From the NCBI RefSeq assembly GCF_015709455.1, contig NZ_JADNQW010000005.1, positions 1,798,001-1,862,000 of the forward strand: a DNA stretch of 64,000 nucleotides. Direction: 5' to 3'. Every line of letters begins with the position of its first letter. Position 1 is the first letter of the stretch. Under the pieces are notes generated by a model. It saw only the letters and a list, made by a program, of their open reading frames with translations, made no database searches and was not told the origin of the DNA. Of this stretch, positions 1 to 9,281 are shown piece by piece. The DNA comes from Methylosinus sp. H3A. Lineage in GTDB: Bacteria; Pseudomonadota; Alphaproteobacteria; Rhizobiales; Beijerinckiaceae. The translations under genes and the position numbers were made by a program.

Positions 1-2
1 AT

Positions 3-3000
3 CTGTCGACCCCCATCACGGGCGCGGGCCCGCTCGATCCGGCGCGCGACAATGGCCTCATACAGGCGGGCGTCGCCGATGCGACCAATCTCGTCTCGGG
101 CTCTTATCGCTACTCTTTGCTCACCATCGCCAAATTCACCTGCTCGGCGGTCGGCGCGCAGGCGACGGGAACGCTCGTCGTCAATAATCAGGCCAAAAGC
201 CCCTTCGGCGCCGGCTGGCAACTCGCCGAGTTGCAGAAGCTCGAGAAGCAGGCGGACGGCTCGCTCGCCATCGTCGAGGGCAATGGCCGCACGCTGATCG
301 CCCATCCGGAGCAGGCTCCGGATTTTCTGCCGGACCCGGTCTATATCCCCGTCAGCGGACCCTTCCTGGGCGCGACGGCCGATCTGCTGGGCAATGGGCT
401 TCCGTCGATCCTGCGCCTTGGCTGGAGGGACGGCTCTCTCAACGTCATCCTCAATCGCGGCGGCCGGCAGTTCGTCAAAACCGCGTCGCCGATCATCGGC
501 GACGCCGGCTCGCAAAACGCCAACGGCACTCTCAACGTCGACGTGACGGATGTCGCCGCCGGCGACGTGACCAATGACGGCAATATCGACGTCGCCTATG
601 TCAATTCGCGGCACAATCTCGCGAAGATTCTCATCGGTGGGTCGGGCGGCTCCTTTCTGCCCGTGCCGCTCGCCGTCGAATCCAACGGCGCCGGCGGCGC
701 CATTGTGACGGGCGACTTCATCGGGGACGGCGGCGGCCATCTCATGATGAGTGAAAATCAGGGCGGCTACCCCGATCTTCACATCATCTACAACAACGAC
801 AGGAACAATTTCACCTTTCATCACGACGCGCCGAGACTGCCCGGCTACAATGTCACCCACGTCAAAGTGCGTCTGCCGGGCTTTCAACACGACACTGTCG
901 CAGTGCTGACCACCGACGGCTCGCTCTCCTTCACCTATGGCGGAAACACCGATGGCTTCGGCGGCCATTGGTCGCGCGGGCCGAGTGGTCTCGGCTATTG
1001 GCAGGTGGACGCGGACGAATGGGTTCTCGACACGATCAGAATGCCGACGGCGCTCGGGCCGGTCGGCCCGTCACGCGCGCTAGCCACGGCCGATATAGAC
1101 GCATCCGGTCTGCCCGCATTCGCCGTCGCGGCTTCCAACGCCGTCTATATCGTGCAATGGCGCCAGACCGGAGCCGGCAATCAATATATCCGCCAGACCC
1201 TCACGCTCCCCGGAGGCCTCGCGCCGGACAGCGTGACGCTGGCTCCGCTCGCCGATGGCAATCGCCCGAGCCTCATCGTCTCGGCGAAGACCGCCGGATT
1301 CTATGTCTTCGTCAATGACGGCAAGGGAAATTTCAATCCGACGCCGGTGAAGATCGACACGCCCTTCCGCGTCGGCTTCCAGACCGACGTCGTCGATTTC
1401 GACGGCGATGGAATCGCCGATATCGCGGTGAACGACATCGACAATGACCGCGTCGCCATCTATTTCGGCAAGCCGCATCCGGACGGCGCCTTCGTCGCGC
1501 CGATCGGCGACTATACGCGGCTCGTGCAGAACGGCGACGGGAGCTACCGCCGCATCTACAATGACGGGACAGTCGTCACTTTCGGCGCCGACGGCTTCCA
1601 GACGAGGCTCGTCGACGCCAATGGCAATTCGACCGATTATTCCTACAATGGCCAAGGCCAATTGACGCGGATCGTCGGGCCGACGGGCGTGACGACGAGC
1701 TTTTCCTATTCCGGCTCCTGGCTCGCCTCGACCACCGACGGCGCCGGCCGCACGACGAGCTATGAGCACGACGCTGCGGGCAATCTCACCAAGGTCGTCG
1801 ACCCGCTGGGCAATGTCACGCAATATCTCTACGACGGCAATCACCAGCTCGTCACGACGATCGATCCGAATGGCGGCCAGACGAGCAGCAGCTATTCGTC
1901 GACCGGCCAGCTGAAGAGCCAGACCTATCCGGACGGGAGCACGGTGCGGCTCGACGTCTCGCGCGCGCTCGGACTCGATGCGCTGGGCGTCGATCTCGGC
2001 GGGCCGGCCAACGCCGCTTTCGTGCCCGTCGAGGACCGCATCACGCAGATGGTGGACGCCAAGGGCGACCTCAGCGAGTCGGAGGTCAATGAATGGGGCG
2101 CGGTGGTGCGCGTCACCGATGTTCTCGGCCGCGTCTCGCGCTTTTATCGCGACGACGCCAATCATGTCGTGCGCAGCGAGATCGCGGCGGGCGCGAGCAC
2201 GGGCGCGATATCGCCGAGCCCGCTCGGCCTGCCGCAGATCGGCGCGTCGGACACGCTCGTCGACGAATTTCTCTGGGACGAGCGCGGCAATCTCCTGCAG
2301 CGGCGCGAGGGCGTCGGACATGCGGCCGATCCGGTCAGCGGCAGCGTTCTCGAGCGGGTCAGCTCTTACGTGTATGAGCCGACTCACGACAAGGTGATCC
2401 AGAAGACCGACCCTGAGGGCAATGTCACCAGATGGAGCTATGACGCCAACGGCAATATGACGGCGATGACCGACGCGCTCGGCGGGGTCATGGCCTATAC
2501 ATATGACGCGCGCGGCTCGGCGCTCAGCAAGACCGATCCACTCGGCCGCGTGACGAGCTATGCTTACGACACCAGCGGCAATCTCTCGCGCACGATCGAC
2601 GCCGCCGGCGCGGCCTTCGATCGTTACTACGACAGCCGCGGCAACCTCATCCTCACCGTGGATGCGGCGGGAACTTCGATCGCCCGCAATCGCGCCTCGC
2701 GCTACGACGCGAACAACCGTGTCATCGAGCAGACCTCCGCCGCTGGCCAAGTGACGGCGACGAGCTATGACGGCAATGGCAATGTCATTCAGATCGTCGA
2801 TCCGGCCGGCAATGTCACGCGGCGCAGCTTCGATGGCGACAATCGGCTCGTCTCCGAGACGACGCCCGACGCCGGGACCAGCAGCTTCACCTATGACGCC
2901 AATGGCAATCGGCTGACGGCGACGGACGCCTCCGGCGCGGTGACGCGCTACGCCTATGACGCCGCCAATCGCCTCGTCACGGTCACCGATGCGCTCGGCG

Positions 3001-5066
3001 CGACGCGCAGCCTCGGCTATGATCTGCGCGACAATGCCGTCAGCGTCGTCGATGCGCGCGGCAAGCAGACGCGGCTCGGCTATGACGTCTACAAGCGGCT
3101 CGACCTGCGCGTCGACGCGCTGGGCGGGCGCTGGCTCACCCGCTACGACCGCAACGACAATCCCGTCTCGCTCTCGACGCCCACGGGGCTCACGCAGGCG
3201 CTCGCCTATGATCGCCTGCAGCGGCTGATCGGGGAGGGCGGAACGAGCTTTTCTTACGACGCGGCGTCCAATCTCGTCTCGACGCGCGGCGACAATGGCC
3301 TCGGCTATGATTTCGCTTATGACGCGTTGAGCCGCCCGGTCGGCATGCAGACGGCGGGCTATCCGCTCTCCGTCGCCTTCTCCTATGCCTATGACGCGCT
3401 GTCGCGGCGCGTGTCGATGAGCGACAGCCTCGGCGGCGTCACGGCCTACGCCTTTGACGCGGAAGATCGAGTCACGGCGATCGGGACGCCCTGGGGCCAG
3501 ACCATCGCCCAGAGCTATGACGCCGCCGGCCGGCCGCAGCGTCTCGTCTATCCCAACGGGCTCGAGGCCGACCTCTCCTTCGAGGCGCAGACGGGGCGGC
3601 TCGCCAGCCTCGCGCATCGGCCGACGCCGGCCGGCAATCCCCTCCTGAAATTCGATCACGCCTATGATCTGCGCGGCAATCTCTCGGCTCTCGCCGAACT
3701 CTCGGGAACCAAGACCTTCTCTTATGACGCCGTCGAGCGTCTGACCGGCGCGAACTCTGTCGCGCCGCCGCAGCAGATCGAGAGCTATTCCTACGATCCG
3801 GAAGGCAATCGCATCGCCTCGCATATCTCGGCGAGCTACGCCGTCGACGTTGCCGACCGCGTGCTGGAGAACGCCGACAATCGCTATGACTGGAGCGCCG
3901 ACGGGCAGCTGACCAAGCGCACGCCCAAGGCTGGCGGCGTCGCCTGGAGCTTCGTCAGCTCGTTCCGCGCCCGCACGAACCAGATGCGGCTCGACGCCGC
4001 TCTCGGCTCCGACGGGACCACCATCGGCTTCGTCTACGATCCGTTCGGGCGTCTCGTGTCGCCGCAATGGCCGGCGCCGCGCGGCAATGAGGAGCTCTAT
4101 TACGACGGTCCCGACGTCGTTCTGGCGCGGCGGCGTCTCGACGGCGGCGACCAATGGGTGCGCTATGTCCATGGGCCGCTGGACGATCAGCCGCTGGCGA
4201 CGGAAGTCTATGCGCAGGGCGCGGCGCCGACGCCGGGGACGGGATCGCAATTCTACTATCATGCGGATGGCGAAGGCTCGATCCGCTTGATCACCAACGC
4301 CGGCTCCACCGTCTTCAACCGCTACGACTATGACAGTTTCGGGCGGCGGCTGGCGGTGGTGGAGAGCCTTCCCTTGCAGCCCTATGGCTGGAAGGGGCGC
4401 GAATGGATCGCGGGCCCCGACATTTATTACAACCGCGCGCGCTTCTACGATCCGGCGCTCGGGCGCTTCCTCGCCGAGGATCCGCTCGGCTTTGGCGGCG
4501 GCGATTCCAACCTCTACAGCTTCGCCTGGAACAATCCGAGACGGTGGAATGATCCGAGCGGATTGTCGGCGACGGAATCCGGCCTACTGTCTCGGGTGAC
4601 GCCTGTTGCGGAGGCAGCTGCGATCGGATGCGCGATTTCAACGACATTGTCAGGTCTGGCCGCGTGGCTGAGTGGAGATGGAACTTACGAGGTGGTGGGA
4701 CTACAACTCGCATCTCCATGTATTGTTTCGCCGGTTTTGGCGCGTCGACCAGGGGGTAGGGGAGGCGCAGGCGTGGGTTCGGGCGCGGGAGGTGGGCGCG
4801 GCCCGGGGCCGAATGACGATGATGACGGTGATCCATGCACGCCGTCATGGGAAAGCGAAAACGGCTATTGCTTCGTGCTCTATCCGAAAGGCTCGAAGCG
4901 TGAAGAGGCGTGCCGGAGAGGCTGCCTGGAACGTTCGCGGGTCAGAGACTCAATTTGCCGCCGGACCGGAGCATGGCCGAGCAACAATGATCCGTCGTTC
5001 GGCCCGCCGAGGTGGAATGACCTGACCGATTGTCGCGATCTATGGGGACCGAGGCGATGGAACTGA
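3..5066 (+). CDS. Rhs/YD-repeat polymorphic toxin protein (5' end outside window)
   Basis: The reading frame is open from the first bases, so the start lies upstream. The first third has FG-GAP/VCBS-like Asp-rich repeats (for example DFDGDGIADIAVND near 1396-1437), as in SpvB/Tc-like N-termini. From about 1550 to 4030 there are many YD repeats of the type YDANGN. The Rhs-associated core follows, with FYDPALGRFLAEDPLG near 4445-4492 and a DPSG end near 4552. After this core the variable tip begins. It holds six conserved cysteines (motifs DPC, GYC, EAC, RGC, SIC, TDC) and ends in WGPRRWN. In the family the repeats form a shell around the C-terminal toxin. I do not recognise the tip fold; its toxin role is inferred from position and from the overlapping partner gene. 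Confidence 0.93.
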   Translation: MSTPITGAGPLDPARDNGLIQAGVADATNLVSGSYRYSLLTIAKFTCSAVGAQATGTLVVNNQAKSPFGAGWQLAELQKLEKQADGSLAIVEGNGRTLIAHPEQAPDFLPDPVYIPVSGPFLGATADLLGNGLPSILRLGWRDGSLNVILNRGGRQFVKTASPIIGDAGSQNANGTLNVDVTDVAAGDVTNDGNIDVAYVNSRHNLAKILIGGSGGSFLPVPLAVESNGAGGAIVTGDFIGDGGGHLMMSENQGGYPDLHIIYNNDRNNFTFHHDAPRLPGYNVTHVKVRLPGFQHDTVAVLTTDGSLSFTYGGNTDGFGGHWSRGPSGLGYWQVDADEWVLDTIRMPTALGPVGPSRALATADIDASGLPAFAVAASNAVYIVQWRQTGAGNQYIRQTLTLPGGLAPDSVTLAPLADGNRPSLIVSAKTAGFYVFVNDGKGNFNPTPVKIDTPFRVGFQTDVVDFDGDGIADIAVNDIDNDRVAIYFGKPHPDGAFVAPIGDYTRLVQNGDGSYRRIYNDGTVVTFGADGFQTRLVDANGNSTDYSYNGQGQLTRIVGPTGVTTSFSYSGSWLASTTDGAGRTTSYEHDAAGNLTKVVDPLGNVTQYLYDGNHQLVTTIDPNGGQTSSSYSSTGQLKSQTYPDGSTVRLDVSRALGLDALGVDLGGPANAAFVPVEDRITQMVDAKGDLSESEVNEWGAVVRVTDVLGRVSRFYRDDANHVVRSEIAAGASTGAISPSPLGLPQIGASDTLVDEFLWDERGNLLQRREGVGHAADPVSGSVLERVSSYVYEPTHDKVIQKTDPEGNVTRWSYDANGNMTAMTDALGGVMAYTYDARGSALSKTDPLGRVTSYAYDTSGNLSRTIDAAGAAFDRYYDSRGNLILTVDAAGTSIARNRASRYDANNRVIEQTSAAGQVTATSYDGNGNVIQIVDPAGNVTRRSFDGDNRLVSETTPDAGTSSFTYDANGNRLTATDASGAVTRYAYDAANRLVTVTDALGATRSLGYDLRDNAVSVVDARGKQTRLGYDVYKRLDLRVDALGGRWLTRYDRNDNPVSLSTPTGLTQALAYDRLQRLIGEGGTSFSYDAASNLVSTRGDNGLGYDFAYDALSRPVGMQTAGYPLSVAFSYAYDALSRRVSMSDSLGGVTAYAFDAEDRVTAIGTPWGQTIAQSYDAAGRPQRLVYPNGLEADLSFEAQTGRLASLAHRPTPAGNPLLKFDHAYDLRGNLSALAELSGTKTFSYDAVERLTGANSVAPPQQIESYSYDPEGNRIASHISASYAVDVADRVLENADNRYDWSADGQLTKRTPKAGGVAWSFVSSFRARTNQMRLDAALGSDGTTIGFVYDPFGRLVSPQWPAPRGNEELYYDGPDVVLARRRLDGGDQWVRYVHGPLDDQPLATEVYAQGAAPTPGTGSQFYYHADGEGSIRLITNAGSTVFNRYDYDSFGRRLAVVESLPLQPYGWKGREWIAGPDIYYNRARFYDPALGRFLAEDPLGFGGGDSNLYSFAWNNPRRWNDPSGLSATESGLLSRVTPVAEAAAIGCAISTTLSGLAAWLSGDGTYEVVGLQLASPCIVSPVLARRPGGRGGAGVGSGAGGGRGPGPNDDDDGDPCTPSWESENGYCFVLYPKGSKREEACRRGCLERSRVRDSICRRTGAWPSNNDPSFGPPRWNDLTDCRDLWGPRRWN
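3741..4581 (+). repeat. Rhs core long direct repeat, copy 1
   Basis: 841 bp matching 8441-9281 at an offset of exactly 4700, with no difference noticed by eye. Similarity falls sharply at 4582, where the variable tip begins. Confidence 0.85.
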
Positions 5067-5416
5067 CTCGCTGGTTGGACCGATTCACGGAAACGACCGA
5101 CGCTCTACGCGAGGCGCTGGATAATTCGGGGACAAAGGAGGCGGCGATTTGTGCTGTTCTGGCCTGCATGGGAGCGACAGATCGCGAAGAGCTAGCTGCG
5201 GATATGCACGCGATCGCTGTATTCTATCCGGCGTTGCTTCGGAAGGAGACGAGTTCCTTTCTAAGCCTCGCATTCGATATTGCATCGGCCGCTCTGTTCA
5301 TTGAGCAAGAAATGCCAAAAGTAATCGACGACATGTGTGTTGCGCTCGACGAAAGGCGCATTACGGAGGCGTGGCAAAATTCAGTGTGGAGGAAGCCGGA
5401 ATCGAAGCCAGCCTGA
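5057..5416 (+). CDS. Putative immunity protein for the cysteine-rich Rhs tip (copy 1)
   Basis: A 119-residue, probably cytoplasmic, helix-rich protein. I chose the ATG that overlaps the last 10 bases of the Rhs gene, because the paralogous pair at 9751 has the same arrangement; this suggests translational coupling. No known domain is recognised. It is homologous to the protein at 9751-10104: the N-terminus (MELTRWLDRF) and C-terminus (WQNSVWRK) are nearly conserved, while residues about 70-95 differ strongly. That pattern suits an immunity protein whose middle segment recognises a diverging toxin. The function is inferred from context. Confidence 0.75.
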   Translation: MELTRWLDRFTETTDALREALDNSGTKEAAICAVLACMGATDREELAADMHAIAVFYPALLRKETSSFLSLAFDIASAALFIEQEMPKVIDDMCVALDERRITEAWQNSVWRKPESKPA

Positions 5417-5543
5417 GTCTGAGCTGTAAGCCAGCCGATATGCCTATTACTTTCGATCATCAAGACGGAGCGGGCTGAGCATCGTAGCGGAAGAAGGGAC
5501 GATCGATCAGGCGACGGCCGGCGCGATCCTCGGCGACGGAATT

Positions 5544-6281
5544 GTGACGACGGCGGAGGGGACCACCGCGCTGACGACTGGCGCGGATGCGGCCTTTGTG
5601 GCCGCGCGCAGCGGCAGCGCGGCGCCGAAGATCGGCGCGCGCGTCGCCTGCAGCTTCTTCGTGCTGGCCGATGCGCTCTCCTTCGCCAACGACCCGTCGC
5701 TGGTCGGCGCCTATGACCTCGTGACCGACATGTCGTCCTGCGCGGTGAAGGCGGTGAAGAAGCCCCGTCCGCCCACGCGCAAGCCCGCGCCGTCTCCCGG
5801 TTGCTCGATTTCGGGCTTCTCGTCCTTCGAGGCGGTGACGCCGATCGAGACGGCGCTCGGCCGCCGGCCGATCGAGGAAATCGCGATCGGCGATCTGGTC
5901 GCGGCGCGCGACGGCTTCACCGGCGAGGTGGGTTGGCGTCCGGTGCGCGAGCTGTTCCGCCGCACGGCTCCGAGCATCGCGCATGTGACGCTCGACGGGC
6001 CAGATGGACGGCGCGAGACACTCAACGTGACGAGCGAGCATCCGTTCTTCGTCGCGGGCAAGGGCTGGACGGAGGTGCGCCGGCTCGAACGAGGCGACCG
6101 CATCGTCTCCGAGCGCGAAGCGACGCTCGCGGTGGCCGATGTCTCACTGGAAGAGCAGCCGACGCTGGTCTATAATTTCGAGGTCGCGCAGGACCATAAC
6201 TATTTCGTCGGCGATGCTGGGGCGGAGGCGCATAATGCGCCTGCAGATTTTTGGCGACGGAGATCCAAAGAAGCTCCGTAA
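5544..6281 (+). pseudogene. Orphan Hint-domain toxin precursor, copy A (frameshifted before toxin domain)
   Basis: The frame is open from about 5430 with no convincing start codon; GTG 5544 is only nominal, so this looks like a displaced C-terminal piece of a larger protein. It has a pre-toxin stretch to about 5800, then a Hint (Hedgehog/intein-type autoprocessing) domain: SFEAVTPIETALGRRPIE, GDLVAARD, TSEHPFFVAGKGW, LVYNFEVAQDHNYFVG, ending in AEAHN. The residue in the usual Cys/Ser nucleophile position appears to be Ser. The frame ends 15 residues after AEAHN. The downstream toxin domain continues in another frame, and adding one T to the T5 run at 6248-6252 would fuse the two. Copies B and C lie at 10287 and 12353. 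Confidence 0.75.
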
Positions 6282-6466
6282 AGGGTTGGATACAGCAGCA
6301 GCTTAACCGCGATCGAGATTGGCATGAGCTTCGTAATCCACCCGGCATGGATTGCGGGCATTATCCTTCGAACAGAGGAGCTCATGACGACAGGTCACGT
6401 CTAGAATGGAGACGTGACAATCGCTCTCGCCCGGGAATCACGGGAAGGAATCCAAAATGGCGTTAA
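6236..6466 (+). pseudogene. Toxin domain of Hint copy A, type-8-like, out of frame
   Basis: This frame opens after a stop at 6233-6235 and encodes the C-terminal toxin domain that should follow the Hint module. It includes GWIQQQL, the signature NPPGMDCGH and RRDNRSR. The same order (GWYQNQL, NPPGIDLGH, SRDNRSR) occurs in the intact copy ending at 11147. From memory the NPPGxDxxH signature resembles polymorphic toxin type 8; a profile search is needed. The end overlaps the start of the immunity candidate at 6457 by 10 bases, as in the other toxin/immunity pairs here. It is probably inactive unless the frameshift is bypassed or is an assembly error. Confidence 0.6.
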
Positions 6467-7071
6467 ACACTAAAAGCGCCCTGACGAACTCGATTTCCGG
6501 GGAATATGGATTGCAGGATGCACTGCGTTGTGGCCGCCTGAAATTTGCGGGGCCCGAAGAGCCGAACGAAAAGGAATTTCAAGCTTTGATCGGCGTCGCA
6601 AATGCGGAGCGCCGGATGGAACGGTTCAATCGGGGTGCCCGACGCGGGGGAGAAGTGTGGGCGTTAGAGAAGGATGGGAATCTACTCACTTTTGACATAG
6701 AGGATGTCAGAGGAACGATACGAAAAGCTGTTCCTTTCTGGCCTGCTCAAAGATATGTCGAACATGTCAAGAGCTCCCTCCAATGCGACGCAGAAGTCTT
6801 CAGGATAGGTGTGATCGAGTGGATCGACAACACTCTTACTGAGTTGCGCAAGAGAAAACTTCTGGTCGGCAAGTTCTGGCTGCCGGGAAAGCGCACGGTG
6901 GTCGAAGCGCCTTTGCTCGTTGCGAGAGGTGCAGCCGAGGGCATTGCCTGGAATGCAAAGCTCGAGCAGCCTCGAATTGCTCCACAGATGGCGGACGAAG
7001 AATATAACCGCGTTCTCCGAAAAGCACTGCGAAGCAATATGGGTCAAGGCCCGAAAGGCGATCTTCCGTGA
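6457..7071 (+). CDS. DUF2750-like putative immunity protein (copy A)
   Basis: 204 residues, starting at an ATG preceded by GGAAGGA. The region RFNRGARRGGEVWALEKDG followed about 25 residues later by VPFWPAQRYVE fits the DUF2750 pattern (a basic helix, then xEVWxL, then xxxWPxxxYA). It overlaps the toxin tail by 10 bases. The partner of the other Hint toxin (11137-11637) has the same DUF2750-like core, so each type-8-like toxin here is paired with a DUF2750-like gene. An immunity function is inferred from this pairing. Base composition is lower in GC than the Rhs core. Confidence 0.65.
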   Translation: MALNTKSALTNSISGEYGLQDALRCGRLKFAGPEEPNEKEFQALIGVANAERRMERFNRGARRGGEVWALEKDGNLLTFDIEDVRGTIRKAVPFWPAQRYVEHVKSSLQCDAEVFRIGVIEWIDNTLTELRKRKLLVGKFWLPGKRTVVEAPLLVARGAAEGIAWNAKLEQPRIAPQMADEEYNRVLRKALRSNMGQGPKGDLP

Positions 7072-7126
7072 CGGGCAATTCTCTTGCGTCGGTTTCCTGC
7101 CGCCAAGTTTGACTCCTCCTTAGCTC

Positions 7127-7269
7127 CGCCAGCCTCGCGCATCGGCCGACGCCGGCCGGCAATCCCCTCCTGAAATTCGATCACGCCTATGATCTGCGCG
7201 GCAATCTCTCCGCTCTCGCCGAGCTTTCCGGAACCAAGACCTTCTCTTATGACGCCGTCGAGCGTCTGA
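7127..7269 (+). pseudogene. 5' fragment of duplicated Rhs repeat region
   Basis: 143 bases nearly identical to 3602-3744 of the upstream Rhs gene, encoding part of the YD-repeat region (ASLAHRPTPAGNPLLKFDHA). It has no start of its own and joins unrelated sequence at its left edge (about 7127). It ends at the CTGA where the IS630-type element is inserted. The same Rhs sequence resumes at 8441, so before the insertion this was one continuous truncated Rhs duplicate. Confidence 0.8.
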
Positions 7270-7270
7270 T

Positions 7271-7287
7271 ACGGGTTCCGGCTGATT
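7271..7287 (+). repeat. Left terminal inverted repeat of the IS630 element
   Basis: Matches the complement of 8424-8440 at 16 of 17 positions. Confidence 0.88.
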
Positions 7288-7361
7288 GACTCGGCGACGG
7301 GGATTCCCGGGGCGAATCGAAGTAGCTAAGCTGTATCGCCATGAATCGCTGGAGGCGGGTC

Positions 7362-8425
7362 ATGGCGACGATAGCTGCGCATTTGAGCGTCGATGCGTTG
7401 CGTGAACGGTATGTTTCGAGTTCGAACGCGCGCGAGGCGCGGCATTTCCATGCGATCTGGCTGCTCGCCAAGGGCCACACGCTCGGCGAAGTCGCCGAGA
7501 TGACGTCCTTTGCCCAGCGCTGGATCGAGCAACTCGCGGCGCGCTACAACGCAGAAGGACCGGAGTCTCTCGGCGACTTGCGCCGGCGCAACGGCTCGAC
7601 GGCGACGGTGTTGAAGCCCGATCTGCTCGCCGAGCTGCGCGTTCGGCTGAACGAGCCCCCCGACGACGGAGGCTTGTGGACGAGCGCGAAAGTCGCGGCT
7701 TTTCTCGCGCGCGAATTGGGGCTGGAGAAAGTTGCGGTTCAGCGCGGCTGGGAAGCGCTGAAAGCCTGCGGCATGTCGATCCAGGCTCCACGCCCCAAAA
7801 ATCCGAAGGTGGCTTCGCCCGAGGAGGCGGCGGCGTTCAAAAAAACCTCGAAGACGCCGTCGCGGAGGAAGCCGCGAAGCATCCAGAGCGATCGGTCGAG
7901 GTCTTCGCCAGCGACGAGCACAGGCTCGGCCTGAAACCGGTCACGCGGCGCGTCTGGGCGCCCGTCGGCGAGCGGCCGATCGCGCATGGCCATCATCGCT
8001 TCGACTGGCTCTATGTGACCGCCTTCGTCTCGCCGGCGAGCGGCGAGACCTTCTGGTACGTGCACGACGGCGTCTCGAAGCCGTTTTTCGCGGCGCTGCT
8101 CGAGACCTTCGCGCGCGAAGCCAAGGCCGGCGTCGATCGCACGATCGTGCTCGTCATCGACAACGCCGGCTGGCACGGCGAGGCTGGTCTGAGCGTGCCG
8201 GATGGCGTGCGACTGGTTTTTCTGCCGCCCTATACGCCGGAGCTGCAACCCGCCGAGACCTTATGGGCTCTCGTCGACGAGCCGATCGTCAACAAGCACA
8301 TCGGAACGATAGAGGAACTCGACGCGATCATCGGCGAAAGATGCGCCGCGCTCGCGAGCGAGCGCGACATCATCAAAAGCCGCGCCGGCTTCCATTGGTG
8401 GCCAAAAATCGCCAAGCCGAAGTAA
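7362..8425 (+). CDS. IS630-family DDE transposase, made by -1 frameshift
   Basis: Two overlapping frames form one transposase. The first runs from ATG 7362 (preceded by GGAGG) and encodes helix-turn-helix DNA binding (ARHFHAIWLLAKGHTLGEVA). Its frame ends at 7934. The second frame carries the catalytic core: VFASDEHRLG supplies the first Asp, VLVIDNAGWH the second, and PPYTPELQPAETLW the Glu. The frames meet at a run of seven A (7839-7845), a typical slippery site for -1 programmed frameshifting in this family. The stop lies inside the right terminal repeat. Both frames look intact, so the element may be active. Confidence 0.88.
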
Positions 8426-8440
8426 TCAGCCGGAAACCGT
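8424..8440 (-). repeat. Right terminal inverted repeat of the IS630 element
   Basis: Partner of 7271-7287 with one mismatch. The transposase stop codon overlaps its inner edge. Confidence 0.88.
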
Positions 8441-9281
8441 CTGACCGGCGCGAACTCTGTCGCGCCGCCGCAGCAGATCGAGAGCTATTCCTACGATCCG
8501 GAAGGCAATCGCATCGCCTCGCATATCTCGGCGAGCTACGCCGTCGACGTTGCCGACCGCGTGCTGGAGAACGCCGACAATCGCTATGACTGGAGCGCCG
8601 ACGGGCAGCTGACCAAGCGCACGCCCAAGGCTGGCGGCGTCGCCTGGAGCTTCGTCAGCTCGTTCCGCGCCCGCACGAACCAGATGCGGCTCGACGCCGC
8701 TCTCGGCTCCGACGGGACCACCATCGGCTTCGTCTACGATCCGTTCGGGCGTCTCGTGTCGCCGCAATGGCCGGCGCCGCGCGGCAATGAGGAGCTCTAT
8801 TACGACGGTCCCGACGTCGTTCTGGCGCGGCGGCGTCTCGACGGCGGCGACCAATGGGTGCGCTATGTCCATGGGCCGCTGGACGATCAGCCGCTGGCGA
8901 CGGAAGTCTATGCGCAGGGCGCGGCGCCGACGCCGGGGACGGGATCGCAATTCTACTATCATGCGGATGGCGAAGGCTCGATCCGCTTGATCACCAACGC
9001 CGGCTCCACCGTCTTCAACCGCTACGACTATGACAGTTTCGGGCGGCGGCTGGCGGTGGTGGAGAGCCTTCCCTTGCAGCCCTATGGCTGGAAGGGGCGC
9101 GAATGGATCGCGGGCCCCGACATTTATTACAACCGCGCGCGCTTCTACGATCCGGCGCTCGGGCGCTTCCTCGCCGAGGATCCGCTCGGCTTTGGCGGCG
9201 GCGATTCCAACCTCTACAGCTTCGCCTGGAACAATCCGAGACGGTGGAATGATCCGAGCGGATTGTCGGCGACGGAATCCG
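8441..9281 (+). repeat. Rhs core long direct repeat, copy 2
   Basis: Second copy of 3741-4581, lying directly right of the IS630 element. The extent of identity indicates recent duplication or ongoing gene conversion. Confidence 0.85.

Larger units (their letters stand above)
7270..8440 (+). mobile_element. IS630-family insertion sequence
   Basis: A 1171-bp element inserted in the Rhs duplicate. The ends carry 17-bp inverted repeats with one mismatch (ACGGGTTCCGGCTGATT at the left, complement of ACGGTTTCCGGCTGATT at the right). It is flanked by the 4-bp direct repeat CTGA (7266-7269 and 8441-8444). Removing the element and one CTGA restores the uninterrupted Rhs sequence seen at 3731-3760. 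The left end has one extra T before the repeat. A 4-bp duplication is unusual for IS630, which usually duplicates TA. Confidence 0.9.

Noticed and set aside
1080..4262. A 1060-codon open frame on the minus strand across the Rhs gene
   Set aside because: It mirrors the Rhs repeats on the other strand; the protein is Arg/Ala/Ile-rich and repetitive with no family features. It is an effect of GC-rich codon periodicity.
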